NCBI RefSeq assembly: GCF_037042905.1
Contig: NC_087252.1
Location: 35,853,556 to 35,917,555 of the forward strand
DNA: 64,000 bases
Direction of reading: 5' to 3'
Source: Lytechinus pictus
Taxonomy: Eukaryota; Echinodermata; Echinoidea; Temnopleuroida; Toxopneustidae
Shown piece by piece: positions 11,744 to 23,340 of this stretch. The notes beneath the pieces were generated by a model. It was given only the letters and a program-made list of their open reading frames with translations. It searched no databases and was not told the DNA's origin. Position 1 is the first letter of the stretch. Each line of letters begins with the position of its first letter. The position numbers were made by a program, and so were the translations under genes.

Positions 11744-13157
11744 TATTCCTTGTAATGTATCTCAACATGAAATGACAAATATTTTTTGCCTCGGGTCCGA
11801 GAAAAAAGTGTGCCAGGCCAAAATCCAAAATGGCTGCCAACCCCCCCCCCCAATCAAAGTTTTGCCCACATATAATATGGTTTTTTTTTTTGGGGGGGGA
11901 GCAGGCAATTTGTTTTACCTGAAATGATTACTTAAAAACCATTAATTTTGGAGTTAAAAGGTGATTTTACCTACATTTACACATACAATACCCTTTTCAG
12001 CCCCAAATTAGGTTTCTTGTGGTTCTTGGATATTGGACGATACCAGTTCCATAATAGCAAATAATTTCAAATAGCTTTTGCTCTTATTTTTCTACTTTGG
12101 GTTTTACGGATATTTGCGAAAAATATATTATTGAAAAAAAAAATCTTATTATCCATAGGGGCTATACAGTATACATTGTATTGTACATACTACACTGCAT
12201 TCATGTATATTCATGCATTGACCATCATGACAAGGTCTGTATATAAACTATAGTGTGATACTAAATGAGTTATTGAGAAATTGAAGATACTGTATGTTTT
12301 GTCTCAGATTGAAGACATATTTTGTCAATTATGCTCATTCAGGGGGGGGGGAGGAAAATATATTTAACAATGGATTAAAGTCACCCCCCCCTATTATGGC
12401 ACTTACACTGGCTTTCTGATTATGGTAACTTTGCCATCCAATGGTAACTTGCATGGAATCCTAAAAGCCATTGACCAGCGTTACCACATGTGGTATACCT
12501 GACTCCATAATAAAGGATTAGAATACCAGGTAAAAACAAGCTGCCAAATGAAGATGTGGCTGAAAATATGATGTACATGTATGTACGTACACTACATGAT
12601 GTTTACATGCAATTTATGTTCATCATCGGGTTACATCATGTTCATCAGCTAACAAGCAATCAAATTCACAAGTCACAATCTAATTCTAAACCTCAGAAGC
12701 TCACTACTACATGCATACATCTTGATAAGATGTATTTCGCAAATATCCGTCAACTCAATTTAGAGGAATAAAAGCAATATAGCTATATGAAGCTGCTTAC
12801 TACTGGTCAACTGGTGTCATCTAATATCCAAGAACCACAAGACGATGGAACCTAATTTTGCTTTAAAAAGGGTCAAAAAATTTGCAAATTTAAGTTAAAA
12901 TCACCTCTTAACTTTACAAATAATGGTTTAAAAGAACTAATTTTAGGGAAAACAAATTGCCTGCCCCCCAAAAAAACATGAATAGACACCAAAACCAGAT
13001 AAAATGACCACCAAGAAAGAAGTTGTGGCCAAAACTGTGATTTGGGGGGATTTTGGCGGCCACTTTAGATTTGGGCCCGGCACACTTTTTTCTCGGACCA
13101 CCGTGACCAGAGACAAATAATATTGTCATTTCCTGTTGAGATAAGGTTAAAGGAATA
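11744..13157. mobile_element. 1.4-kb foldback element with ~390-420-bp arms
   Basis: The arms at about 11,744-12,130 and 12,735-13,157 are imperfect inverted copies. Shared blocks in order are CTCAACA..GAAATGACAA, TCCGAGAAAAAAGTGTGCC, a G run with GGCAATTTGTTTT, AGGTGATTTTA, TTGTGGTTCTTGGATATT and CGGATATTTGCGAAA. The ~600-bp centre has weaker inverted similarity. The right end touches the next element at 13,158. No ORF supports a transposase. Confidence 0.85.
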
Positions 13158-13985
13158 CAAAACAAGTGGAGTGCTTCTGGCAGTCTAGCCTGCATTACGC
13201 GATTTAATATAGCAGCAGTGCTAACTTTGAAAACTACTATAAAATAATCATTCACAAAAACACCATTCATATAATGACATTATACCACGTTCATTGACTA
13301 TAAATGACATTTGGACGGTGAATAAAACTTGTCAACTACACCCATGTCCACATTTCATTCACTCTATCCATAAGCTTTCAAAGTAATGATGGCAATTCAA
13401 CAATAACCCCAACATGGCCTAAGTTTATTGACCTTAAACTGACTTTTCACCTTAGTTTTGTGTCCTGAAACTCACAGGGGATGTTCAGTGATACTTGATT
13501 ACTCTTATATCCCAAGTTTTATGAACTAGATCCATAAACTTTCAGAGCTAGGATGGTAATTCAACAAATACCCCCCAACACGGCCAAAGTTCATTGGCCT
13601 TAAATGACCTTTGACCATGTTCATGTGACCTGAAACTCGCACAGGATATTTGGTGGTACTTGATTAACCTAATGCCCAAGTTTCATGAACTACATTGTAG
13701 ATCCATAAATTTTCAAAGTTATGATGGTAATTCAACAAATATCCCCAACCTGCCAAAGTTCATTGACCCTAAATGACCTTTGACCTTGGTCATGTGACCT
13801 GATACTCAGGCAGGATGTTCAGTAATACTTGATTAACCTTATGTCCAAGTTTCATGAACTAGGTCCATATACTTTTTGAAGTTATGTCATTTCAAAAACT
13901 TAACCTTGGGTTAAGATTTGATGTTGACGCCGACGCCGTCGGAAAACGGCGCCTATAGTCTCGTTTTCTATGCAGGCGAGACAAA
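13158..13985 (+). mobile_element. Element with internal 162-bp tandem repeats, copy 2
   Basis: Same head (AAACAAGTGGAGTGCTTCTGG) and tail (ACGCCGTCGG..ATGCAGGCGAGACA) as copy 1 but with fewer internal units. One unit is lengthened by a short local duplication, CTACATTGTAG. The head GTCTAGCCTGCAT and tail ATGCAGGCGAGAC form subterminal inverted repeats. Confidence 0.85.
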
Positions 13986-15349
13986 AACTGTTGGCACAGT
14001 AAAACCAAAAATCACCCATTTATAGCACACTCCTATTGATAAACACAATGTATTGATGATTTTGATGATTATTCTTGTAAAATAACTTTGTAGATGAATA
14101 AGTGGATTCCTTTTCTTTCTCATCACAGGAACACGAGTGAAATAATAAATAATTTGAGAATCGCAGACTTCACTGTCAAACTTTCTCGTAATCCTTTGTT
14201 ATGCCTTATGGAATTATTCTGATAATAGATGATCCCTTCTCTTTGTACTCTACATGTACTATGTAGCTGGAGATTTGTACCAATAAGCCTGATGCTCGTA
14301 GATTTGTTCTCACTTTTCCTCAAACGATATACCTGTTGCCCGAACAAGAAGCACTTTTTGAGCGATGCTGGCAGATCTGTAACAAAATGGGCGCTATGAC
14401 GAGGGGCTGTCTGGCCTTCACAATCACGGGTCGTTGAATGTAAACATGCTTTTTTGCTGATATGACTATGAGGTCAAAACACGATCTCAATCCATCATGG
14501 CCCCAAAATGCATTATGATTGGGTCGTGACCACGGCCGACATTCTGCTCACTTCCATGACCATGTGTACATGTATTGTAGATCTTCTTGGGCTTGGCAAC
14601 CTGTGGCCGTGTGGGCATTAGTATTTGAACATTCTCTCTGACTCTTCCTTTGACAGGTCAATGCTTTGAGAAACCAAACTCTTGAATCGCATTTCTCACC
14701 ACCTAGCTGTAGCACTTTCTCATCTTTTTTTTCTCAACGCCATATATGAGCAAGTTCATTTTTCTATCGTGAAACTCTAAGTTATAGATCCAGAATTATT
14801 TGTGTCAGATCTGTCTTAAGCTTTTTTTGGCGAGCATTGCCCTTGCAGTCAATGTTAGAACGAAATTCATCCATGGCCATACCCTTTCTCATGGTAGTGA
14901 TATTTAGTATTCAGTACCGTAGGTCTAGTTTTTCTATAATCTTATCCATAGGCTTTACCAATTCTGCGGACTCCGGCTTGGCTGTTTCGGCTCACCGACA
15001 GTAGCTGTAGCAACGTTTTCGACCGAACTTTCGCCCGACGACGCCCCGGGCTGCTCTGCTCAGGCGCTGGTATGACCCACTCACACGTATTGTTCATTGC
15101 ACCGGCTCGAGTCACCGACGAAGATTGGGTTAACGTTAGGATTCCTATCCCTCAACAAATAAGGTCGCTGGCTAATTTCTTGAATCTTGCTCATAATCTT
15201 TTCTATTAAATATACAGAATCATATCTTGTTCTCCGGTCCGGTAAAAAGGGGGGAAAAACTCAAAATCAAACTTAGAGCCTTCCAAATCCAATATTCTCC
15301 ATGTCCAGGGTCGAATGGCGCCCACTACTGGCATGGCTTACAGTGAATA
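13986..15349. other. Possible single-copy DNA with a CpG-rich patch
   Basis: I recognise no repeat family here. 14,970-15,130 is clearly richer in GC and CpG than its surroundings, as at a promoter or 5' exon. See the small minus-strand frame at 14,942-15,097. Confidence 0.35.
14942..15097 (-). CDS. Possible small ORF or first coding exon in CpG-rich patch
   Basis: From an ATG at 15,097 on the minus strand, 51 codons run to TAA at 14,942. The predicted start is MNNTCEWVIPAPEQ, followed by an Arg-rich stretch. A GTAAAG at about 14,951 could be a splice donor, making this a first exon. The alternative frame is also open over most of it, which GC-rich DNA favours by chance. No protein family is recognised. 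The CpG-rich context is the main support and chance is quite possible. Confidence 0.2.
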   Translation of the reverse strand: MNNTCEWVIPAPEQSSPGRRRAKVRSKTLLQLLSVSRNSQAGVRRIGKAYG

Positions 15350-16293
15350 ACCCTGATTATCGAAATTGAAAAACCTAGTTTATCGAATCGAAAAACTTAG
15401 TTTATCGAATCGAAAAACCTAGTTTTTCGAATCGAAAAACCTAGTTTATCAAAATCGAAAAACCTAGTTTATCACTTGAAAAACCTAGTTTATCGCCGAA
15501 AAACCTAGTTTATCGAATCGAAAAACCTAGTTTTTCAATTTCGATAAACTAGGTTTTTCGGCGATAAACTGAGTTTATCGCCTTTATGGGACAAATGGCG
15601 TCCTTATGGGACGCCATTTGTTCCATAAAGGCGATAAACCTAGTTTATCGAATTGAAAAACCTAGTTTATCGAAATTGAAAAACCTAGTTTATCAGATTT
15701 GAAAAACTTAGTTTATCGGCGATAAACTAGGTTTTTCAAGTGATAAACTAGGTTTTTCAATTTCGATAAACTAGGTTTTTCAATTCGATAAACTAGGTTT
15801 TTCAATTCGAAAAACTTAGTTTATCACTTGAAAAACTTAGTTTATCAAATAACTCTGTTTATCAAATGAAAAACTGAGTTTATCGCTTGAAAAACTAAGT
15901 TTATCGAGAAAAACTAAGTTTTTCACTTGAAAAACCTAGTTTTTCATTGAAAAACCTAGTTTTTCATTGAAAAACTTAGTTTTTCATTGAAAAACTTAGT
16001 TTATCAGTGAAAAACTTAGTTTTTCGACGATAAACTTAGTTTTTCAATTGAAAAACTAAGTTTATCAAGAAAAACCTAGTTTTTCAATCGAAAAACTAAG
16101 TTTTTCGGCGATAAACTTAGTTTTTCTTGATAATCTAAGTTTTTCAAGTGATAAACTTAGTTTATCGGCGAAAAACTAAGTTTATCGGCGAAAAACTTAG
16201 TTTTTCAATTGAAAAACTAGGTTTTTCGATTGATAAACTAGGTTTTTCGGCGATAAACTGAGTTTATCGCCTTTATGAAACAAATGGCGCGCC
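15350..16293. repeat. Array of palindromic ~20-bp units (GAAAAACCTAGTTTATC)
   Basis: About 40 units, each a short near-palindrome with cores such as AAACCTAGTTT, AAACTAGGTTT or AAACTTAGTTT. They are flanked by GA/TC or CG linkers and occur in both orientations. Around 15,605 a larger inverted repeat is centred on TTATG, with ACAAATGGCGTCC mirrored by GGACGCCATTTGT. The right end repeats the module TTTATGAAACAAATGGCG. Confidence 0.9.
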
Positions 16294-16544
16294 ATATACG
16301 CTAGTTTCATTTTTCTCTTTTTATTCATATCAACACTTTGCTGAAGTGGCCTCTAACACATTATGGCTGCTACCAAAATGGTCACAGTGATGTTGTCGCA
16401 TGCAGCTAACCCAATATACCTGTATAGTGTAATCAAACTATATCTAACTGGTCTGTTATTTGCCTCCAAACTAACTATTGGAATAACTAAACAAAATATT
16501 CATTAAAAAAATACATGATCTAATGGTTCAGGGGGGGGGGGGGG

Positions 16545-17016
16545 CATTGACGGGTGGATACTATGCGCGACCATGGGATCTCGAAAAGCACCCTAAACAA
16601 ATATTTTCCATATTCTGAAAATGCACCCCTTAACAATTAGTATTGGCGTGTGAAACCCCACCCTTAACAAGTATTGGAAACAAAACGATACCCTTAGCAA
16701 GTATTCCATGCAATGAATCCCTAAACAAGTACATGTACAGCGATATTCGTACAATCATTGGGTATACGGCCCGACCTCCCACACCTCGTGCAAATCGGAC
16801 TCTAAACACGTAGTACATCCTTTATAAAACATTTAAGTCTTTTTATACCCTCGCAAATTTGACCCTAAACACGTAGCTTTCCTAGCGAAATAGATACCCT
16901 TTTTCATTATTTTTGTGTTTTTGACACCCTTATTACGTAACATACGTAACGTGCCCTATCTTGAAAAAGACATTCTCTTACTTGTTTTTTGGTCGCGCAT
17001 GGTGCACTCGTCAATG
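16545..17016. mobile_element. 472-bp nonautonomous element with ~27-bp terminal inverted repeats
   Basis: The left end CATTGACGGGTGG..ATGCGCGACC is mirrored by GGTCGCGCAT..CACTCGTCAATG on the right. The interior has degenerate ACCCTTAACAAGTATT blocks and no ORF. A G run precedes it and GGGCCCC follows. Class unknown. Confidence 0.75.
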
Positions 17017-17570
17017 TAAGTGGGCCCCGGGTCTAATGTCTTTGTAACTTTTGGAATCCCCAAACTGCATAACTATATTGCTTATTTTCTATCAAGTTCA
17101 AGTATCGTCCGTAATGGTGCATAACAATGATTTAAAAAAAGGCATAAACATGTTTACCAGATACGTATCCACACAATCAATTACATTATATTTTCGTTCC
17201 TTTCATCATAATAATGTTATTTGGATGAGACCCCGCCAGCCACTGATTTGACCATTATGAGCTACAAGGTCCCCAACTTATTGTTCTGTAAATGTGCATG
17301 CGGTGATGTAATGATTATGAGTATGATATAATTTTCATCATCTATAATCGATATGTATGCCTAATTATAAGAATTATATTTAATTAGAATAATGAGCGAC
17401 TATCTCGTCAACGATAGTCCTTCACGGTGCAGGTTTTGCCCCCACCAGCCCTACCCCGGCTCTACCCCTCCGGATCCTGGCGACATGTATACTGATGCAT
17501 GTTATTTATCCACTACCATATTTGTTAATTCTAGATCAAATTAATATAATATTGAATGATGTTATTAAAT

Positions 17571-18085
17571 GGACATTAGACCAAGTGTGAATTAGACCAA
17601 ATGAAAATTAGACCAGGTGACGATTAGCCCGACTGGGTATTAGACCAATTGGCGATTAGACCAAGTGGTCATTAGACGATTTGGCTATTAGACCAAGTGG
17701 TCATTAGACCATTTGGCTATTAGACCAAGTGGATATTAGACCAATTGGATATTAGACCAAGTGGAAATTAGCCAAAGTGGAAAATAGACCAAGTGGTGTT
17801 AGACCAACTGGAAATTAGACTAAATGGCTTTAGCCCAACTGCTCATTAGACGAATTGGATATTAGACCAAGTGGGAATTACACGAATTGGATATTAGACC
17901 AAGTGAAAATTAGCCCAACTGGTTATTAGCTCAGATGGAAATTAGACGAATTGGATATTAGACCAAGTGGGAATTAGACGAATTGGATATTAGACGAACT
18001 GGTTGTAGACGAAATGAGTTTAGACTATGTGAAGTTGGACGAACTGATAAGTAGACCAAGTGGTATTAGACCATCCGATAATTCA
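17571..18085. repeat. ATTAGACCAAGTGG minisatellite
   Basis: About 25 degenerate units of 16-20 bp with core ATTAGACCAA(G/T)TGG and CGAATTGGAT or GTCATTAGACC variants. Noncoding. Confidence 0.92.
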
Positions 18086-18199
18086 CCCAAAGAATATCTA
18101 ATAGACTAAATCAGTTGTCAATTCTTTTTTTTTTTTGGTTCTTGAAGGGAAAATATTAAATAAACCTAATTTTATAATTATAATAAAATACAAAAGAAC

Positions 18200-18362
18200 A
18201 AGTGGAAATATGACATCATCAGTTTGCTCATTGACATGTTTAAAACTGTTTCACCGGAATAATGCTAATCTTTAAAATGCAATAACTTTGATATTCCTTG
18301 TCGGATTTTTATCAAATCTTTATTCTTATGTTCGTCTGATTTCTCTTTATCTGTTCAAACCA
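18200..18362. mobile_element. Diverged fragment of the TTAA foldback MITE (right half)
   Basis: GACATCATCAGTTTGCTCATT, then AAAATGCAATAACTTTGATAT, TCGGATTTTTATCAAAT and GATTTCTCTTT follow the order of the right half of the element at 34,722-35,319, at lower identity. Confidence 0.5.
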
Positions 18363-18384
18363 TATTACATTCAGTGTGGAGTTT

Positions 18385-19010
18385 CAGATCAGAATATCAA
18401 AAAAAATCTGCTCGCGCTCACATTATTGATGTAAGAATATATCCAATTACCATCATTTTCTTGATTTACAAAACATGAATATAATTTCCCAATTATAGGT
18501 CTGAAATCTCAAAAAAAAATTCCGCTCGCGCTTTGCGCTCGCATCAATTGTATAGTTATATACCTAACCTGTTCATGATTAGAAAAGTGCTTAAGATGAC
18601 CTGTTTTTAGGTCTGAAATCTCATTTTTATTTCCGCTCGCGCTTCGCGCTCGCATCAATTGTATAGTTATATACCTATCCTCTTAATTATTAGAAAAGTG
18701 CTTAGAATGTCACGTTTTTTGGTCTGAAATCTCAATTTTGTTTCCGCTCGCGCTTCGCGCTCGCATCAATTATAGTTATATACCTATCCTGTTCATGATT
18801 GCAAAAAGTGCTTAGAATGTCCAGTATTTAGGTCGGAATGTCAATTTTTTTCAGCTCGCGCTCGCATTATTTGATTGTTGATATATGTATCGTCTTAATG
18901 GGTAACTGCAAAGAGTGCTTATAACACTTCCCTTTCGATCAGACCAGAGCGTATATACAAAAATATCTGCTCGCACTGATCACGTTCGCGGTTATTATTT
19001 GTTACATACG
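18385..19010 (+). repeat. CTCGCGCTTCGCGCTCGCAT tandem repeat, array 1
   Basis: Units of about 111 bp: the CCGCTCGCGCT..GCGCTCGCAT core recurs at 18,522, 18,633 and 18,744, with weaker units on either side. Between cores lie TATAGTTATATACCTATCCT and GTCTGAAATCTCA. The core can fold as a CpG-rich hairpin. Related arrays lie at 23,340, 38,395 and 62,925. Confidence 0.9.
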
Positions 19011-19079
19011 CATCTTGTTCAGGACCACAAACATTGCTCACATTGTTCAATTTTTCAGGACAAAATACATGAATTTCCC

Positions 19080-19330
19080 CCCAAAAAATAGCTCGTGTGT
19101 GGGGGGGGGGGGTTTGTGGGTGTGTGTGTGGTGCCCTTAGAGGTGTGTATGTGTATAATTATGGAACATTCAATTGTATCCCCTCCCCCCCCCCCACCTT
19201 TGAGGAGAGATTTCAGCACCCCCACTGAAAAAATCGTTCCCAGGTCCCTGCGGGGGCGGTGCATTCATTGTCATAAAACAAATAATGGTTTTAAAAGTCT
19301 ATGAATCTATTGATATAGCTTTAATTTTCG
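19080..19330. repeat. G/C homopolymer runs and GT-rich patch
   Basis: A G run near 19,101, a GTGTGTGTG patch and a C run near 19,183 with CCCCACTG. Short open frames on both strands are low-complexity artefacts. Confidence 0.6.
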
Positions 19331-19655
19331 TGTAAAACTATGAGGTTGAAAAGATAATTTAAAATGTGTTTGCATTAATAGAAAACCAACAGTAATTAGA
19401 TTAGAAATACATTTCTATCGTTTCATGACATCATTATACCTTAAATAACAGAAGATATATCATGGACAAAAGGTAGAGTTATAGCAAAAAGTATAAATGT
19501 ATATCATAGCTTCCTGGAACCTCGGAAGAACATTTTGGGAGTCAAAATAGATATACAGTGCGTCCCAGAAAAACGAAACCGAGATTAAGCGACGATTTAT
19601 CATAACTTAATCACAAATACAATAGACAAATGAATGATTTGTGGGTTTTACTTAC

Positions 19656-19728
19656 CAATCACAACTGGGCCTAACAAGGAAATGGCGACCAATCCAATCA
19701 AACCTATCTTCACAAGTTGTTCATCCAT
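19656..19728 (-). CDS. Possible first coding exon with N-terminal hydrophobic segment
   Basis: On the minus strand an ATG at 19,728 opens a frame of 24 codons plus one base, ending at a strong donor, ATTG|GTAAGT (intron starts at 19,655). The peptide starts MDEQLVK and continues with about 17 mostly hydrophobic residues (IGLIGLVAISLL..), as in a signal peptide or signal anchor. The intron would run toward lower coordinates through the repeats below 19 kb, and no phase-1 partner exon could be shown. The upstream DNA to about 20,000 lacks recognised repeats and could be 5' UTR and promoter. Support is the good start, hydrophobic segment and donor together; it is short enough to be chance. No gene family recognised. 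Confidence 0.4.
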
Positions 19729-20282
19729 TTCCCCTTTTACGCCTGATATATATCACTTGCAGAAAATTACTCAAAAAAGTGTGAACTCGAGAGCAGCAGA
19801 AAGAATAGATGTTGCGCACTCATTTGCAGAGAAATGTTATTTGTTATAGTAATTATGCTGGGACAGCCCGTTGGCGATGAGAATCCCCGAGCTTTTTGAG
19901 TCCTGCCCTTGCTGTCAGACTCACTTCCGGAAGTTGGTCTGTATAAATTGTGGTAGACTTTCGACATCTTTCGGAACTCTATGCAAGTTCGATATAAACT
20001 ATGCCAATAAATGCATGCATATTAATAATTGGACCATTTAAGTAAAATAAAGCGATTTAACTATATTGTCTGCAAATGAATCTGAATACCCATAATGCAC
20101 TGGGGAGAACATTATCCAGCTCATAATCAATGTTGTCATGTGATTCCCCGAATGTTCAGCGTACGAATCGGGAAGTAAACATCGGCTGTCATAATATAAT
20201 AGTTGATCGGAACGAAATGATATTTGACCAAACGGCCTTAGACGACACGGTTATCGTACCGGTTATCATCATCACAGAAGCA

Positions 20283-22993
20283 AGCTGTTATTATTATGTT
20301 TGCCAAAGAAGGGAAAGATCCCCTGTTAATAAAAATTTATAGACCAATTTCATTATTAAATGTCGATTACAAAATCTTAACTAAAGTATTATCAAATAGA
20401 ATTAAACAGGTATTACATGAAATAATTTTTATCGACCAAGTTGGTTATATAAAGGATAGAAACATAGGAGATGCAATTAGATTGATTGACGATATGATTT
20501 ACTATACACGGCAAAATAATGCACCTGGTTTCTTAATGGCAATAGATTTTGAAAAAGCGTTTGATTCGGTCTCGCACATCTTTTTGCAAAACGTTTTACG
20601 TTATTTTGGCTTCGGGTCCTCATTTTGCAGCTGGATCAAAACATTATACAAAAATGCCTTGAGTTGCGTATTTAATGGGGGTATATCGACAGGATACTTT
20701 AGTGTTGAAAGAGGTGTGAGACAGGGGGATCCCCTCTCTCCTTATTTATTTATACTTTGTATCGAGGTCCTTGCTAATACCATTCGTAAAGATAAATCCA
20801 TCCACGGAATCAGCTTTGGTAATGTAGAAGTCAAACAAGCGCTCTACGCGGATGATATGACACTTTTTGTGAGGGACTCCCAATCTATTGATAGAATCGG
20901 AAAAATATTTGGAGATTTTGCTAAGATTTCAGGCTTAAAAATGAATAAAGACAAAACATTTATATTAGCGTTGGGTCCTCTTTCTAAAAAAAATATTGAA
21001 GTTCCATTTGGTAAATTAGTTGAAGCTATTAGAATATTGGGAATAACTTTTTCATTAGATGTAGAAATTCAGGAAAATGTTAATTACAAAGAGATTTTAA
21101 GTAAAATAAAAAAAATTTTAATATGGTGGAAGCAAAGAGATCTCACCCTGATGGGCAAGATACAACTTTTGAAAACATTTGCACTTTCTAAAATAAATTA
21201 TGTGTCTTCACTTTTACCAGTACCAATATGGGTGTTTGAGGAGATCGAAAAGTTAATGTTTGATTTCTTATGGAATGGTAAAGATAAGGTCAAAAGAAAC
21301 GTGATGTCTATGGAGTACGAAAGGGGAGGACTTAAAATGATTGATTTTCATTTATTTGTATATGCACAAAGAGTCATGTGGCTGAAAAGGCTTTTGACAG
21401 GAGATTTCAGAATAGGATGGAAACGTTTTTTTATATTTGGAACCCGTGATGTAGGAGGACTTTTGTTATTATTCACTAATACTTCACTGAATATTTGTAA
21501 AATATCATTACCAAAATTTTATATGGATATGTTGCAAATTTGGGCCGCTACCAAAGAAGTCCTTCTTAAAAAAGAAACATCTAAAAGAAATGAGATATTT
21601 TTTAACAATAAACTTATTCGACTAAACGGGCAAACGCTATTTGATGAAAACTTATTTCTTAAAAACATATATGAATTGCATCATATTGTTGACAAGGAAG
21701 GTAACATCAAATCTCCTAGAGACTTTCTGAGAATGGGTTTAGATGGAAATGAAATAGATAAAGTTTATAAAGTTTTTGAAAATATTCCAGCAACATGGAA
21801 ACACCTTTTAAAGAAAGAAGACAACTGTGAAGACACTGGTCTAAATCTAGAGTTTATATTTAATGGTAAGATTAACAGTTTACCAAACGTGACATCCAAG
21901 AAAATATACAAGGCACTTTTAAGTATTAAATTGGAAAAATCGTATGCGTTTAATAATATAGAGAAGACATATAATTTCTCCGAAAAAGATATCTGTGCTA
22001 TATTTTCAAGACCCGGAAAATGTACTCTAAGCAGTAGGCTTAGAGAGTTTCAATTTAAAATGCTTTATGAATTAATATACACGAAGAAATATTTACATTT
22101 ATTCAAAATTTTCTCAGATAGTGAATGTTCATTTTGTGGGAATACTGAAGAAACTTACGAGCATCTGTTTTTTTCATGTGAAAAGACGAGAGACGTATGG
22201 ATAGATTGTGGTAACTTATTCAATATGTATGAAATAAAAAATGCCAGGTGGGTGGATATACACATTGGTGTTAAGCATGCTAATATAGGGAAGGAACAGA
22301 TAATTAATCACATTATTCTTTTAATAAAATATATGATCTTTGTATACAGCAGGACTAAAAAAAGACCACCAAGTCCCAACGAAATTAGAGAGAAGATATT
22401 AGAAAATGAACGTGAAGAGAAAATTTTAGCAGTAACGCGGGGTAAATTATCAACCCATATAAGGAAATGGGAACATTTCCTTTTTCTCTTTCCTTTTTTT
22501 TTCCTAAGCGCCATGAGCACCTCAATGTGGACCTGTGCGCTATACAAATAACCACTATTATTATTATTAACACCTACAAGAGTATAGAGGCGACAGAGCT
22601 CACGAGATTATGTTCGTTCATTATGGTGTTTTTCTTGTTTCAAACGGGACGCGGGCACCGTATGCAAGGGCGTATGATGTGTGTGATTGTTTGAGGGTGT
22701 GAAGTGCAGGGGTTTGCGGAGGGAAGGCGGGGGGGATGGGGGGTGGGTAAGGAGGGGGCAGGTACAACGCATATACTTTTAAAAGTTTTTTCTCTGATAT
22801 TTGTTTGTTAAACTCATCTGGTAGTGGTACGATGCAGTGTCTCAGAATAATATTTCATGATGTGCATAATGTATACGAGTTTAAGAGATTATTTTGTTCG
22901 AATTATTATTTACAATTATTACTTTGTAAACTGCATTGTATATGAAATTTGATTTGAGAGAAAAACAATAAAACATCTTTAAAAAAAAAAAAA
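20283..22993 (+). mobile_element. 5'-truncated Tx1/L1-like LINE with poly(A) tail
   Basis: A truncated copy that begins inside the RT domain and runs through a zinc-binding C-terminus, a 3' UTR with G-rich patches (about 22,720-22,765), an AATAAAA signal near 22,968 and an A run ending at 22,993. I could not see a target-site duplication. Poly(A), rather than a short-tandem tail, separates it from the CR1/L2-type elements in the window. Confidence 0.88.
20296..22551 (+). CDS. LINE ORF2 fragment: Tx1/L1-type reverse transcriptase with C-terminal CCHC
   Basis: The 751-codon frame opens just before RT motif YRPISLLNVDYKIL (15-28). The ATG is only where the truncated frame begins; the endonuclease half is missing. 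Key blocks are the aspartate motif AIDFEKAFD (82-90), RQGDPLSPYLF (142-152), the catalytic YADD (184-187) and a zinc-binding CSFC..H..C (C611, C614, H623, C628) typical of L1/Tx1 ORF2 C-termini. The frame has no internal stop, so it is young or was recently active, but it cannot move on its own because the endonuclease and 5' end are absent. The last ~25 residues are Phe-rich and may extend beyond the ancestral stop. The Tx1 assignment rests on the NVDYKI and FEKAFDS style motifs. Confidence 0.9.
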   Translation: MFAKEGKDPLLIKIYRPISLLNVDYKILTKVLSNRIKQVLHEIIFIDQVGYIKDRNIGDAIRLIDDMIYYTRQNNAPGFLMAIDFEKAFDSVSHIFLQNVLRYFGFGSSFCSWIKTLYKNALSCVFNGGISTGYFSVERGVRQGDPLSPYLFILCIEVLANTIRKDKSIHGISFGNVEVKQALYADDMTLFVRDSQSIDRIGKIFGDFAKISGLKMNKDKTFILALGPLSKKNIEVPFGKLVEAIRILGITFSLDVEIQENVNYKEILSKIKKILIWWKQRDLTLMGKIQLLKTFALSKINYVSSLLPVPIWVFEEIEKLMFDFLWNGKDKVKRNVMSMEYERGGLKMIDFHLFVYAQRVMWLKRLLTGDFRIGWKRFFIFGTRDVGGLLLLFTNTSLNICKISLPKFYMDMLQIWAATKEVLLKKETSKRNEIFFNNKLIRLNGQTLFDENLFLKNIYELHHIVDKEGNIKSPRDFLRMGLDGNEIDKVYKVFENIPATWKHLLKKEDNCEDTGLNLEFIFNGKINSLPNVTSKKIYKALLSIKLEKSYAFNNIEKTYNFSEKDICAIFSRPGKCTLSSRLREFQFKMLYELIYTKKYLHLFKIFSDSECSFCGNTEETYEHLFFSCEKTRDVWIDCGNLFNMYEIKNARWVDIHIGVKHANIGKEQIINHIILLIKYMIFVYSRTKKRPPSPNEIREKILENEREEKILAVTRGKLSTHIRKWEHFLFLFPFFFLSAMSTSMWTCALYK

Positions 22994-23340
22994 TAGGACG
23001 TAGAGGCAAATCACCCTCAAATAATTCATCTTTATTCCATTACAGCCGTCTAATCTGTTTTTAAATTATTACCAAAATGTTGTCCAAAAGAGCAGGTACA
23101 TCACGTAATAACTGCACATTTTGGTAATACAAACATCCTGTCAGGCATACATATACATTAAGTGCACTATAGGCACATATTTATAACATATTTATTATAC
23201 CAAAATGTGCCATAACAAGGCCCATTAGTGCATAGATTTTACTCAAAAATTCAATGAGCATCTTTTTTTTTTTTTTTTTTTTTTTTTTTGGGGGGGGGGG
23301 GGATTTAAGTAGCTTGTTATATAATTAATACAGAGGTATA
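22994..23340. other. AT-rich DNA with a T-run/G-run tract
   Basis: No coding signal. Around 23,263-23,302 a run of about 27 T is followed directly by about 13 G. Confidence 0.5.

Noticed and set aside
12914..13270. 118-codon minus-strand frame
   Set aside because: It spans the foldback arm and the head of the 162-bp element, and crosses a repeat junction.
19554..19600. Second mariner element starting CAGTGCGTCCCAGAAAAACG
   Set aside because: No matching inverted end was found; a single terminal motif is not enough.
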